Assembly: GCA_964482515.1 (NCBI GenBank)
Contig: CAYZXT010000007.1
Span: 1 to 64,000 of the forward strand
From: CAYZXT01 sp964482515
GTDB taxonomy: Bacteria > Elusimicrobiota > Elusimicrobia > FEN-1173
Reading direction: 5' to 3'
DNA: 64,000 nucleotides
In this document: positions 11,320 through 19,956 of the stretch, one piece after another
How the letters are laid out: every line of letters starts with the position of its first letter
Position numbering within the stretch: position 1 is the first letter of the stretch
Notes under the pieces: generated by a model
The model's input: the letters and a program-made list of their open reading frames with translations, nothing else
Databases searched by the model: none
What the model was told of the DNA's origin: nothing
Made by a program: the position numbers and the translations under genes

Positions 11320-12111
11320 ATGAACTTAGACGCCATTGAAACGCATTTCATCGAGAAGGGTCCGGCCAATGGCTTGCCCGTTGTTTTGATCCATGGATTC
11401 CCTTTCAGCCACGAAATGTGGAAGCCTCAGGTCGAAGCGCTGTCCGCGAAATACCGCGTGATCGCTTATGACGTTCGCGGACACGGGAAAACCGGCGCCG
11501 GCGATGGGCAATACACGTTGGAGTTCTTTGTCGCGGACCTGTTGGACCTCCTGGACCGGCTGAGAATTCTGGAGGCGGTGCTGGTCGGTCTTTCGATGGG
11601 CGGATACATCGCCTTGCGCGCGGCGGAAAGGAATCCGGACCGTGTTAAGGCCTTGGTGCTGTGCGATACGCGAAGTGAAGCCGATTCCAACGAAGCCAAG
11701 ATCAAGCGTTCCGTGGGCATCCGTCGCGTTAAGCTGGAAGGAACCGTTCCTTTCGCCGAAGACTTCGTGAAGGGAATTTTCGCCGCCGACACTTTTAAGT
11801 CGAACCCCGTCGCAGTGGAATCCATAAAGAAAATCATCGGGTCCAACCCGCCCGAGGGTGTTTGCGGGGCGTTGCTGGCCCTGGCGACCCGCACGGACAC
11901 GACCAACGCTCTTCCGAATATACGCGTGCCGACCCTGGTCATGACCGGCGAAGAAGACGCCATCACCCCGCCGGCGGTTGGCAAAGCCATGGCGGATAAG
12001 ATCCCCGGCGCGGAGTTTCACGTCGTTCCCAAGGCCGCGCATATGAGCAACCAGGAGAACCCCGACGTCTTTAATCAGCACCTGCAGAACTTCCTCGCCA
12101 AAATTTCCTAG
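11320..12111 (+). CDS. Alpha/beta hydrolase
   Basis: A 263-aa single-domain alpha/beta hydrolase. It has the oxyanion motif HGFPFSHEMW near residue 25, nucleophile Ser in GLSMGG near residue 96, Asp in GEEDAITP and His in KAAHMSN, giving a full catalytic triad. The pattern is closest to the 3-oxoadipate enol-lactonase/esterase group, but no aromatic degradation genes lie nearby, so the substrate is unknown. The gene follows treT by 11 nt and precedes the Nudix gene by 10 nt, so all three may share a transcript. Confidence 0.88.
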   Translation: MNLDAIETHFIEKGPANGLPVVLIHGFPFSHEMWKPQVEALSAKYRVIAYDVRGHGKTGAGDGQYTLEFFVADLLDLLDRLRILEAVLVGLSMGGYIALRAAERNPDRVKALVLCDTRSEADSNEAKIKRSVGIRRVKLEGTVPFAEDFVKGIFAADTFKSNPVAVESIKKIIGSNPPEGVCGALLALATRTDTTNALPNIRVPTLVMTGEEDAITPPAVGKAMADKIPGAEFHVVPKAAHMSNQENPDVFNQHLQNFLAKIS

Positions 12112-12121
12112 TATAGGAAGC

Positions 12122-12529
12122 ATGGCTTCCCTAAATCACGTCAAAGATAAAAAGTTCTTCCACGTTTCCGTGAAGGGCCTCGTGTTCGACGATCAGGGGC
12201 GGATCATGCTCCTGCAGGAGCCCTCCGGTTTCTGGGATTTGCCGGGCGGGCGGATGGAGCACGGCCAGAGTTTTCGGGACGCGCTGGAGCGGGAGTGCCA
12301 CGAGGAAATGGGCGTGAACTGCACCATCACGGACGAGAAGCCCCATTGGATGTGGTCCGCGCCGGACCGCAACGGCGTTTGGCGTGTGATTCTGTGCTAC
12401 CGCATGAAGGTGGAGAGTTTCAGGGGATCAGATGAGTGCGTGGGTCACGCTTTCTACGACAAGGCGGGGTTGGATTCGATCAGGATCTCCCCGCAAACAA
12501 GGAAACTGCGGGAATTCCTGGAAAAATAA
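12122..12529 (+). CDS. Nudix hydrolase
   Basis: This 135-aa Nudix protein hydrolyses a nucleoside diphosphate linked to some group X. The Nudix box lies at about residues 41-63: GGRMEHG then RECHEEMGV. The metal-binding RExxEE core is intact, while the first Glu of the box is Gln, which is seen in active members. The substrate cannot be predicted. It is the last gene before a palindromic repeat and the convergent proB. Confidence 0.88.
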   Translation: MASLNHVKDKKFFHVSVKGLVFDDQGRIMLLQEPSGFWDLPGGRMEHGQSFRDALERECHEEMGVNCTITDEKPHWMWSAPDRNGVWRVILCYRMKVESFRGSDECVGHAFYDKAGLDSIRISPQTRKLREFLEK

Positions 12530-12533
12530 GGTT

Positions 12534-12626
12534 CGTCATCCCGGAATGGTTCTATCCGGGATCCATGACGTAAGATTTTATAATTTGGAAGTATGGATTC
12601 CGGCCAGAGACATGCCGTAATGACGG
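12534..12626. repeat. Palindromic intergenic repeat, copy 1
   Basis: A 93-bp element has outer ends reading CGTCAT and ATGACGG, each followed by a CCGGAAT-type inner arm, with an AT-rich middle containing TATAAT. It fills the gap between two convergent genes. Related copies lie at 20488-20629 and 48526-48612. Confidence 0.7.
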
Positions 12627-12627
12627 A

Positions 12628-13740
12628 CTAAATATTGGAGCTCGGCAGCATCACCAGGTTGTTCCGGTGGATGACTTCCGAGGGCGAAGGCCTTCCCAGT
12701 ATTTTTTCCAGATCGACGGTCTGCTTCCCTTTTATTTTTTTAATCTCGGCGGATGTGTATGAGACCGAACCCCGGGCGATCTCCGAGCCCGAAGGCGAAT
12801 GGACCCGAACCGTGTCGCCGATCCCGAAATTTCCTTCCACCCGGACGATCCCCGAAGGCAGCAGGCTGCGATGGTTGAGCGTCAACGCGGCGACCGCGCC
12901 GTCATCCAGGGTCAACGAGCCTTTGATTTCCCTCCCGAAGGCGATCCATCTCTGTCGTGAATCCAAATCCTGTTTCATGGGCTGAAAGCGCGTTCCAACG
13001 CCTTTGCCGCCGAGGATGTCCTGGATGATCCCCGGCCTTCGGCCGGAGGTGATCCAGACTTCCACGCCCGACGCCATGGCGGCCCGCGCGGCCTGCAGTT
13101 TTGAACTCATCCCGCCCACGCTTTTCTTCGACCCCGCGCCGCCCCGGACCATCGCTTCGATCTCGGGTGTGATCTGAAACACTTCGGGCAATAGTTTGGC
13201 GGTGTCCCCGCCGAAGTCCTGGATCAAACCGTCCACGTCGGTCAGCAGGAATAATTTTTTGGCCTGAACCTTCGCCGCCACGAGTGCGGCCAGCTGGTCG
13301 TTGTCGCCGAACTTGATTTCGTCGGTGGCGACGGTGTCGTTCTCGTTGATGATGGGAATGACGCGGCGCTCGAGGAGGGCCATGAGGGTGTTGCGGGCGT
13401 TGAGGTAGCGGTTGCGGTCGTCGAGGTCCGTGCGGGTGAGGAGCATCTGCGCGACGGTGATGTTGTGGGCGCCGAAGGCTTGTTCATAGGCTTCCATGAG
13501 GATGACCTGTCCGACGGCGGCCGCGGCCTGTTTGTCGCGGAGCACCGTGGGGCGCGTGGTCCAGCCGAAGCGGTCCATGCCGGCGCCGATGGCGCCAGAA
13601 CTGACGAGCACGGCCTGGTGGCCGCGTTTGATCAGCCCCGAAAGTTCGTCGGCCAGTTCGCCGATCCGCGTGCGGTTCAGCCCGCCTTCGGGGCGGCTGA
13701 GAACGGCGGTTCCGACTTTGACGACGAGGCGAGTGGACAT
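12628..13740 (-). CDS. proB: Glutamate 5-kinase (ProB)
   Basis: This is the first enzyme of proline synthesis, phosphorylating glutamate. The amino-acid kinase domain starts VVKVGTAVLS with SSGAIGAGM near residue 48 and NENDTVATDEI. The GTGGM-type motif reads SVGGMSSKLQAA. Residues after about 275 form the PUA domain typical of ProB. At 370 aa it has the full length. It is the last gene of the rplU-rpmA-obgE-proB run, 20 nt after obgE. No proA follows in this window, so the next pathway step is encoded elsewhere. Confidence 0.95.
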   Translation of the reverse strand: MSTRLVVKVGTAVLSRPEGGLNRTRIGELADELSGLIKRGHQAVLVSSGAIGAGMDRFGWTTRPTVLRDKQAAAAVGQVILMEAYEQAFGAHNITVAQMLLTRTDLDDRNRYLNARNTLMALLERRVIPIINENDTVATDEIKFGDNDQLAALVAAKVQAKKLFLLTDVDGLIQDFGGDTAKLLPEVFQITPEIEAMVRGGAGSKKSVGGMSSKLQAARAAMASGVEVWITSGRRPGIIQDILGGKGVGTRFQPMKQDLDSRQRWIAFGREIKGSLTLDDGAVAALTLNHRSLLPSGIVRVEGNFGIGDTVRVHSPSGSEIARGSVSYTSAEIKKIKGKQTVDLEKILGRPSPSEVIHRNNLVMLPSSNI

Positions 13741-13760
13741 GCGGACGTCCCCCTAAAGAT

Positions 13761-15026
13761 TCAGCGCTTCTTTGGCTCCGGGCGGTAAGTGAAATGGAAA
13801 TGGCCGAGAAAAACCTGGTCACCAACGCGCGCGCCCTTCTGGTCCAGGGCCTTCTCCACGCCCATTTTACGAAAAATTTTCTGCAAGCGCGCCACGGCCT
13901 CGTCCTGCTCGAAGTTCGTCATGGCGATGAGGCGGTCCACCTTTTTGCCGGTGACGCGAAACCCTCCGTGTTCCAATTCCACCAGGAAATCCGGTTCCAG
14001 GTTGAATTCCGTTTCGCGGGGCGGGATATAGAGAGGCATCTCCGGCGCCTTATCGATCACCTTGAGGACGGCGGTCAGGAGTTGCGGAAGGCCTTTGCCC
14101 GTGACGCCGGAAATCGCGTAGATCTTGGCCTTCTTCATCTTCTTCTGGAACGCGGCGAGGAGTTTGTCCGAGTCCGTCAGGTCCATCTTGTTGGCGACGA
14201 TGATCTGGGGCTTTTCCAGGATCATTTTGTTGTAGGCCCCGAGCTCTTTGTTGAGGGCCTTGAAATTCTCATAGGCGCTGCGTCCTTCGTAGCCCGTCAC
14301 GTCCACCAGGTGGATGAGGACCCGGGTCCGTTCGATATGGCGGAGAAATTCGTCGCCCAGCCCGCGCCCCGAATGGGCCCCTTCGATCAGGCCGGGGATG
14401 TCGGCCAGTACGAAGGAACGTTCCCCGACGTGGGCCACGCCGAGGTTCGGCGTGAGCGTCGTAAAGGGATAGTCCGCGATCTTGGGCCGGGCTTTGGTCG
14501 TGTGCGAGAGGAACGTGGATTTTCCGGCGTTGGGGAATCCCACCAGCCCGACGTCGGCGAGAAGCTTCAGCTCCAAATGGATTTCCGTGTTTTCGCCGGG
14601 CTCGCCTTTTTCCGCGATGCGCGGAGCGGTGTTGATGCTGGTCTTGAAGGATTGGTTGCCGCGCCCGCCGCGCCCGCCCTTGGCCACGAGCACCCGCTCG
14701 CCGGGTTTCTTCAGGTCGGCGATGAGCTTGTCTTCTTTGAAAACCAGGGTGCCAGGAGGGATGCGGAGTATCTTGTCTTCGCCGGAGCGGCCGGTCTTGT
14801 TGGCGCTTTGGCCGTGTGAGCCGGACTCGGCTTTGACATGGGGGCTAACGGCGAGGTCCTGCAAGGTCGTCATGTGCGGGTCGGCTTCGAAATAGACGCT
14901 GCCGCCTTGGCCGCCGTTGCCGCCGTCGGGCCCGCCCATTTCCACGTACTTCTCCCGCCGGAATGATAGGGCTCCGTTGCCGCCGTGTCCCGCTTGGACA
15001 AAAAGGCGCGTTTTATCGACGAACAT
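13761..15026 (-). CDS. obgE: GTPase Obg (ObgE/CgtA)
   Basis: This is an essential GTPase of 50S ribosome assembly. The Gly-rich Obg fold occupies residues 1-158 or so, with many NGG and GRGGRGN repeats. The G domain has GFPNAGKST, DIPGLIEGA and NKMDL. A C-terminal OCT domain contains FRVTGKKVDRL, so the protein is the long form at 421 aa. It follows rplU and rpmA on the minus strand, the classical order, and all are ribosome-related. Confidence 0.97.
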   Translation of the reverse strand: MFVDKTRLFVQAGHGGNGALSFRREKYVEMGGPDGGNGGQGGSVYFEADPHMTTLQDLAVSPHVKAESGSHGQSANKTGRSGEDKILRIPPGTLVFKEDKLIADLKKPGERVLVAKGGRGGRGNQSFKTSINTAPRIAEKGEPGENTEIHLELKLLADVGLVGFPNAGKSTFLSHTTKARPKIADYPFTTLTPNLGVAHVGERSFVLADIPGLIEGAHSGRGLGDEFLRHIERTRVLIHLVDVTGYEGRSAYENFKALNKELGAYNKMILEKPQIIVANKMDLTDSDKLLAAFQKKMKKAKIYAISGVTGKGLPQLLTAVLKVIDKAPEMPLYIPPRETEFNLEPDFLVELEHGGFRVTGKKVDRLIAMTNFEQDEAVARLQKIFRKMGVEKALDQKGARVGDQVFLGHFHFTYRPEPKKR

Positions 15027-15088
15027 GGGAGTCCCGTCGCGTTAGCATAAATGGATTATGAAGGATTTCCCCGCGAAAGGGGAAGAGG

Positions 15089-15388
15089 TTAATGAGGGGT
15101 AGCCGGCTGCGCCGCGCCCGCCGGGTAAACGCTCACGCGACGTCGACCGCCGCGGCGGCCCGGTGTGCCGCGCATATATTCAAACTTCACCACGCCATCG
15201 ATCTTGGCGAAGATGGTATCGTCGGAGCCGATGCCCACGTTGTGTCCGGGGGCGATGTGCGTGCCGCGCTGGCGGATGATGATGGACCCCGCGCGGATCG
15301 CTTCGCTGCCGTACACCTTGACTCCGAGGCGTTGGCCGTTGGAATCGCGGCCGTTGGAGGAAGATCCTTGAGATTTTGTATGTGCCAT
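15089..15388 (-). CDS. rpmA: 50S ribosomal protein L27
   Basis: L27 is a small protein near the peptidyl-transferase centre. The family signature is clear: the MAHTKSQGSS start, NGRDSNGQRLGVK, IRQRGTHIAPGHNVGIGSDDT and a basic tail. There is no N-terminal cleavable extension of the Firmicutes type. The C-terminus carries a short basic and then Ala/Pro-rich tail (to 99 aa) that is slightly longer than usual. It starts 3 nt after rplU ends, so the two are co-translated. Confidence 0.97.
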   Translation of the reverse strand: MAHTKSQGSSSNGRDSNGQRLGVKVYGSEAIRAGSIIIRQRGTHIAPGHNVGIGSDDTIFAKIDGVVKFEYMRGTPGRRGGRRRVSVYPAGAAQPATPH

Positions 15389-15391
15389 GGT

Positions 15392-15739
15392 TTATGCTCC
15401 CGCTTGGACCGATTTGATGAGGACTTCGGTCAGTTGTTGCCGGTGGCCATTCAGCTTTTTGTAGCCCTTTTTAGAGCGTTTTTTGAAAACGATGACTTTT
15501 TTGTCTTTGAATTGGCGGAGCACTTCGCCCACCACGGCCGCGCCGCTGACGATGGGCTGGCCGGTCTGGACTTTTTCGCCGTCTTTGACGAAAAGGACTT
15601 CGGAGAAGGTGACTTGCTCTCCCGCGGGGATCTGTTCGCCCGCCGGATTGTGCAGCTTGTCGACACGGATTTTGGCTCCGGCGGAGACTCGGTATTGTTT
15701 GCCTCCGGTGCGGACGATGGCGTAGGCTGTGTTTTCCAT
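15392..15739 (-). CDS. rplU: 50S ribosomal protein L21
   Basis: L21 is a 23S rRNA-binding protein. I chose the ATG at 15737-15739 (minus strand), giving MENTAYAIVRTGGKQYRV, the conserved N-terminus. An in-frame start 26 codons upstream would translate the leader hairpin and is unlikely. The signature VFKKRSKKGYKKLNGHRQ near the C-terminus is the usual L21 rRNA-binding patch. It is the first gene of rplU-rpmA-obgE-proB. Confidence 0.96.
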   Translation of the reverse strand: MENTAYAIVRTGGKQYRVSAGAKIRVDKLHNPAGEQIPAGEQVTFSEVLFVKDGEKVQTGQPIVSGAAVVGEVLRQFKDKKVIVFKKRSKKGYKKLNGHRQQLTEVLIKSVQAGA

Positions 15740-15784
15740 AGAGGGGGTTCCTAAAGTTTTAAGATTATGACCGAATTTTAAATC

Positions 15785-15820
15785 GGAAAAAACAAATCCC
15801 CCGGTGCCCTGCGGCATCGG
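15785..15820 (-). promoter_or_regulatory. Hairpin with U-run in the rplU leader (candidate attenuator)
   Basis: Read on the minus strand, CCGATGCC and GGCACCGG form an 8-bp stem with a GCAG loop (15820-15801), followed by a T-rich run ending near 15787. It starts only a few bases after the predicted transcription start, inside the rplU leader. This fits ribosomal-protein feedback or attenuation but is unproven. Confidence 0.45.
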
Positions 15821-15832
15821 TGGAAGGGCTCT

Positions 15833-15861
15833 ATGATGCCAAATCCTGGCATGGCCGTCAA
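15833..15861 (-). promoter_or_regulatory. Candidate promoter for rplU-rpmA-obgE-proB
   Basis: On the minus strand TTGACG (15861-15856), a 17-nt spacer and CATCAT (15838-15833) with a TGG just before the -10. The predicted start is near 15826, about 87 nt before rplU. Confidence 0.5.
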
Positions 15862-15884
15862 GAAAATAATTGGGCCGCCTTCCC

Positions 15885-15913
15885 TTGACCCTCCCCGGTG
15901 GAAATGAAATAAT
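15885..15913 (+). promoter_or_regulatory. Candidate promoter for the TPR membrane protein operon
   Basis: TTGACC (15885-15890), a 17-nt spacer and AATAAT (15908-15913). It is divergent from, and does not overlap, the rplU promoter. A perfect palindrome CCTATATAGG lies downstream at about 15945-15954. Confidence 0.5.
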
Positions 15914-15981
15914 AGCGTTTTCGTAAATCTTACGGGACTGCCTACCTATATAGGAAGGTCTTCCGGGGTGAAGGAGCGGAC

Positions 15982-16485
15982 ATGGAGGCTTGGACCAAGA
16001 TCCTGGGAGGCCTGTTCCTGCTTGGGTTGAGTTTCGGTTATCTTTACCGACCGGCTTTCGTGCTGCGCGTCAACGCCTGGGCCCGCGCCCTTCTCTTCAA
16101 CGACGTTTTCATTTTACTTTATCGCCGGCGCGCCGGCCTTTTTTTTCTCGTCTGCTCCATGGTTTTCTTTTATTCGGGGTTCATGAACCTGGCCCAAATG
16201 AAGTCGCGGGTTCAACCGTCCACTTATTTGGATTTGTCGGACGCCTATCGCGCGCTCCGCAGCCACCAATACCGGGGGGTCGTCGCCCGTTGCAAGGAAG
16301 TCGTAAAACGCGAGCCGGATAATATCCACGCCTGGGTCTTGCTCGGGTCGGCTTGGACGGCGCTCGGACAGAAAGACCAGGCGGCCCGGGCCTGGAAAGA
16401 AGTCCAGCGGATCGAACCGAACCACGCCGTCGGATCATGGCCGGTCCCGAAGGAAATTGCGCCCGCGCAAAATGCCCCTCGCTGA
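15982..16485 (+). CDS. Membrane protein with TPR-like C-terminus
   Basis: I do not recognise a named family. The 167-aa protein has two hydrophobic segments, at about residues 6-26 and 50-70, with a basic loop (LLYRRRAG) between them. A C-terminal part (about 85-150) reads as two TPR-type helix pairs, including the HAWVLLGSAWTALGQKDQAARAW type pattern split over the second repeat. The TPR part would mediate protein contacts. The next gene starts inside its 3' end, so it leads the PmbA-aro operon. It has a good GAAGGAG Shine-Dalgarno. Confidence 0.7.
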   Translation: MEAWTKILGGLFLLGLSFGYLYRPAFVLRVNAWARALLFNDVFILLYRRRAGLFFLVCSMVFFYSGFMNLAQMKSRVQPSTYLDLSDAYRALRSHQYRGVVARCKEVVKREPDNIHAWVLLGSAWTALGQKDQAARAWKEVQRIEPNHAVGSWPVPKEIAPAQNAPR

Positions 16486-17824
16486 AGAAAACCTTTTAAA
16501 CCAAGGACAGTCCTGCCTTGCCGCGCTGAAAATTCCGGCCGGTTGGGAAGCGGAGCTATATCTGGAGCGGGAGCGCTCCCGTGAAGTCGGCTGGGGCGAA
16601 CGGAAGCCCAAGGACACGCGGACGGGTTTTTCCCAGGGAACGGGGCTCCGCGTGCTGAACCGCGGGCGGCAGGGGTTCGCGTGGTCCAACGCGATTTCGC
16701 CCGACGCGGTCCGGCGTCTCTGGGACCAGGCCAGCGCTTCCCTCTCGTTTTTTTCGGAGGACCCCCATAAGGCCCTTCCCCTGCCGGGCGTTCCCCGCGC
16801 CGGCGATCTGCGATTGGACAAGGCCCTGTTCCGCGACGGCATCAAGCGCCAGCAGTCGCGGTTGTCCGCGTGGGAAAAATCCCTCCTGAAGTCGGACAGA
16901 CGCGTGAAGAAAGTCCTCCACATGTCGCTCCGGGAAGTCCGGTCGGACCGCGCCGTGCTCAATTCCCGCGGCGTGGCGTTGGAGTCCACGGAGGGCGCCG
17001 TGTCCTTGGATTTGGAACTCCTCGGCCAGGCGAAGGGGGAAACGAACACGTCCTGGGCTTTCGGGCAGAAGCGCTACTGGAAGGATTTGGACGCGGATTT
17101 TATTTTCGAGGGCGCGCGAAAGCGGCTCTTAAGTTCCTTCGGCGCTGGCTCTCTGCCGTCGGGCAACTGGCCGGTGATATTCGATCCCTGGGTGGGCGTG
17201 GAGTTCCTGGATCTTTTTTCAACGGCGTTGAGCGCGCAGGCCGTGCAGCGCGGCAAGTCCCTCTTCGCCGGAAAGACGGGTGAGGAAGTGGCTTCCCCGC
17301 TGGTGACGCTCATCGATGACGGCCTTTTGAAAAACGGCATGGCGACCTCGCCTTTCGACGACGAGGGCGTGCCTTGCCAGACGACCCCGCTGATCCAGGA
17401 AGGCGTCCTGCAGGGATATCTTTACGACAGCTACACGGCGTCGAAAGAAAACCGCGCCAGCACGGGGAACGCCCGCCGAATGGGCTTCACCAGTCCGCCT
17501 ACGTGCGACGCCACGAACTTCTACATGGAACCCGGCGGCCGGACGCTGAAAAAGATCCTGGCCGACACGCCCAAGGCTTTCTGGGTGCACGAGGTGCTCG
17601 GTATGCACACGGCCGACGCGGTCTCGGGCGATTTTTCCGTCGGCGCGTCCGGCGTGCTGGTGGAGCGGGGGAAGGTTTCGCGGGCGGTGAAGGGCGTGAC
17701 GCTCGCGGGGAATCTTTTGGACATGCTCAAGCGCGTGGACGCGGTGTCGGACGAATTGGTCTGGCACGGTTCCACGGGTTGCCCCACTTTCCGCGTCTCG
17801 GCACTCTCCATTGGCGGATCTTAA
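16472..17824 (+). CDS. pmbA: TldD/PmbA family protein (TldE/PmbA type)
   Basis: A TldD/PmbA-family protein. In known pairs PmbA (TldE) has no active-site HExxxH and works with TldD as a cytoplasmic protease. This one also lacks HExxxH and has the PmbA-type C-terminal stretch GMHTADAVSGDFSVGASG. No tldD is present in the window. The ATG at 16472 is preferred over 16457 because it begins the family-like N-terminus; either way the gene overlaps the TPR gene. Its 3' end overlaps aroE by 14 nt. Confidence 0.85.
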   Translation: MPLAEENLLNQGQSCLAALKIPAGWEAELYLERERSREVGWGERKPKDTRTGFSQGTGLRVLNRGRQGFAWSNAISPDAVRRLWDQASASLSFFSEDPHKALPLPGVPRAGDLRLDKALFRDGIKRQQSRLSAWEKSLLKSDRRVKKVLHMSLREVRSDRAVLNSRGVALESTEGAVSLDLELLGQAKGETNTSWAFGQKRYWKDLDADFIFEGARKRLLSSFGAGSLPSGNWPVIFDPWVGVEFLDLFSTALSAQAVQRGKSLFAGKTGEEVASPLVTLIDDGLLKNGMATSPFDDEGVPCQTTPLIQEGVLQGYLYDSYTASKENRASTGNARRMGFTSPPTCDATNFYMEPGGRTLKKILADTPKAFWVHEVLGMHTADAVSGDFSVGASGVLVERGKVSRAVKGVTLAGNLLDMLKRVDAVSDELVWHGSTGCPTFRVSALSIGGS

Positions 17825-18746
17825 CGACATCTTCGCCGACGTCCCGCCGGGGATCAAAAAATTCGGCGTGGTCGGCTACCCGGTGGGCCACTCTCTTTCG
17901 CCCGCCATGCAGCAGGCGGCCATGGACCGGCTGCACATGAAGGCCGTCTACCGCGAGATATCCGTGAAGCCCGACGCGTGGGACGAGTTCATTCCCCACG
18001 CGCAGAAATTCGGGCTGGACGGCTTCAACGTCACCGTGCCCTACAAGGAATGGATCAGGCACAGCGGCGCGGAGTTCAAGGACCCGCTTTCCGTCCTGAC
18101 GGGCGCGGTCAACACGATCAAGGTCCGCGGCAAGGAATGGTCCGGTTACAACACGGACGGCCCGGGGTTGATGGAAGATTTGGCGGTCCTCGACATGCCG
18201 CTGGCCGGACGGCCCGTGGTCCTTCTGGGCGCCGGCGGTTCGGCGCGGGCGATCCTCTTTCAACTGGGGACGCTGCAGGCGGACAAGGCCCCGTCGAAGA
18301 TTTCGATCTTCAACCGGACGCTGAACAAGGCCAGGCAGCTGAAGGATTTGTTCGAACAGGCGAAGACGTCCACGCGCATCGTCAAGTTCGCCGGGGCGGT
18401 GTCCACGTTGTCCACGGAAACGGACGTCCGTTTGGCGCTGGCCGACCGCGACGTCCTGCTGATCAACTGCACGTCCCTGGGCCTGAAGCGCGGCGACCCG
18501 TCACCGGTGAAGCCTGAATGGCTGAAGCCCGGCCTCGATGTGTACGATCTGATCTACCACCGCGAGACGGAACTTATGGCCGCCGCGAAAAAAGCCGGCG
18601 CGCGGAAGGTCTCCGGAGGCATGGGGATGCTTGTCCGCCAAGGAGCGCTGTCGTTCGCGATTTGGTTCGGACAGAAGCCCCCGCTGGACGTGATGCGCAA
18701 GGCCGCGGAGGCGGAATTGGAACGTCGGGAGAAAATGCTTTTTTGA
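17811..18746 (+). CDS. aroE: Shikimate dehydrogenase (AroE)
   Basis: AroE reduces 3-dehydroshikimate to shikimate with NADPH. Motifs are GYPVGHSLSP near residue 22, NVTVPYKEW with the catalytic Lys (usually NVTIPHK), NTDGPG with the catalytic Asp, and the dinucleotide loop GAGGSARA. The TTG start at 17811 lies inside the pmbA 3' end; translation is probably coupled. At 311 aa it is somewhat longer than average. It opens an aro cluster with aroC, aroK and aroB. Confidence 0.93.
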   Translation: MADLNDIFADVPPGIKKFGVVGYPVGHSLSPAMQQAAMDRLHMKAVYREISVKPDAWDEFIPHAQKFGLDGFNVTVPYKEWIRHSGAEFKDPLSVLTGAVNTIKVRGKEWSGYNTDGPGLMEDLAVLDMPLAGRPVVLLGAGGSARAILFQLGTLQADKAPSKISIFNRTLNKARQLKDLFEQAKTSTRIVKFAGAVSTLSTETDVRLALADRDVLLINCTSLGLKRGDPSPVKPEWLKPGLDVYDLIYHRETELMAAAKKAGARKVSGGMGMLVRQGALSFAIWFGQKPPLDVMRKAAEAELERREKMLF

Positions 18747-18771
18747 TTTAGGCACAAATGGAGGATTCAAA

Positions 18772-19935
18772 ATGATCCGTTATTTAACCGCCGGGGAATC
18801 CCACGGCCGCTGCCTCACAGCCATCGTGGAGGGTGTTCCCGCGGGGCTCAAGATCACCGCGGAGCAAATCAACCACGAGCTTTCCCGCCGGCAATATAGC
18901 TTCGGCCGCGGCGAGCGGTTGCAGTACATTGAAAAAGACCAGGCCACGATTTTATCCGGCGTGCGCTGGGGCGAAACCCTGGGCTCGCCCATCACCATGT
19001 CCGTCGAGAACAAGGACTGGGAGAACTGGGAAAAGATCATGTCCCTGTCGGAAGAGGACAAGGCCGAGAAGTTTCAGCTCGTGCGCCCCCGTCCCGGCCA
19101 CGCGGACCTCGCCGGCATCCTGAAGTTCGACCGCCGCGACACGCGGGACATTTTGGAGCGCGCTTCGGCGCGCGAGACCGCGGCCCGCACCGCGGTGGGC
19201 GCCGTGTGCAAGCGCATGCTCGACCAACTCGGCGTGAAGGTTTATTCCTACGTGAACGAAATCGGTAAAGTGGCGGCCAAAATCAAGGGCATGGAAATAG
19301 AGGAAGCCTTCGCGCTGGCGGAAAAATCCCCGGTGCGCTGCCCCGACAAAGCCGCTGAAGAAAAGATGATGGACGCCATCAAGGAGGCCAAGACCAACGG
19401 CGACACCCTCGGCGGCGTCTATACCGTGGTGGTCACGGGATGTCCGGTGGGCCTCGGCAGCCACACGCAGTGGGACCTGAAGATCGACGGATTGTTGGCC
19501 CAGGCCATCATGTCCATTCAAGCGCATAAGGGCGTGGAGATCGCCCAGGGTTTCGGCATGGCGCGCATGAAGGGCTCCGAACTGCACGACGAGATTTTCC
19601 ACCAGCCCGGCAAAGGCTTCTACCGGAAGACGAACAACAGCGGCGGCATCGAAGGCGGCATGTCCAACGGCGAGGACATTGTCATCCGCGCGGCGCTGAA
19701 ACCGTTGGCGTCGCTGCGCAAGCCGCTGAAGTCCGTCAACATCAACACCAAGGAAGAGATGGCCGCGGAGATCGTCCGCTCCGACGTCTGTCCCGTGGCC
19801 TCGGCCGCCATCATCGGCGAAGCCGTGGCCGCCATAACGCTCGCCTCCGAAATGAAACGCAAGTTCGGCGGCGACTCCATGCGCGAACTCTCGGAAAATC
19901 TGCAGAACTACCAGGAACATCTGAAGAATTATTAG
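18772..19935 (+). CDS. aroC: Chorismate synthase (AroC)
   Basis: AroC converts EPSP to chorismate with reduced FMN, the last shared step of aromatic synthesis. The protein begins with TAGESHGRCL, has the FMN-site pattern RPRPGHADLAG and DTRDILERASARETAAR, and ends with the expected DSMRELSENL helix. Its 387 aa match the long form. A GGAGG Shine-Dalgarno precedes the ATG. aroK follows 21 nt later. Confidence 0.97.
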   Translation: MIRYLTAGESHGRCLTAIVEGVPAGLKITAEQINHELSRRQYSFGRGERLQYIEKDQATILSGVRWGETLGSPITMSVENKDWENWEKIMSLSEEDKAEKFQLVRPRPGHADLAGILKFDRRDTRDILERASARETAARTAVGAVCKRMLDQLGVKVYSYVNEIGKVAAKIKGMEIEEAFALAEKSPVRCPDKAAEEKMMDAIKEAKTNGDTLGGVYTVVVTGCPVGLGSHTQWDLKIDGLLAQAIMSIQAHKGVEIAQGFGMARMKGSELHDEIFHQPGKGFYRKTNNSGGIEGGMSNGEDIVIRAALKPLASLRKPLKSVNINTKEEMAAEIVRSDVCPVASAAIIGEAVAAITLASEMKRKFGGDSMRELSENLQNYQEHLKNY

Positions 19936-19956
19936 AAACTCAAGCGGGAATATCTT

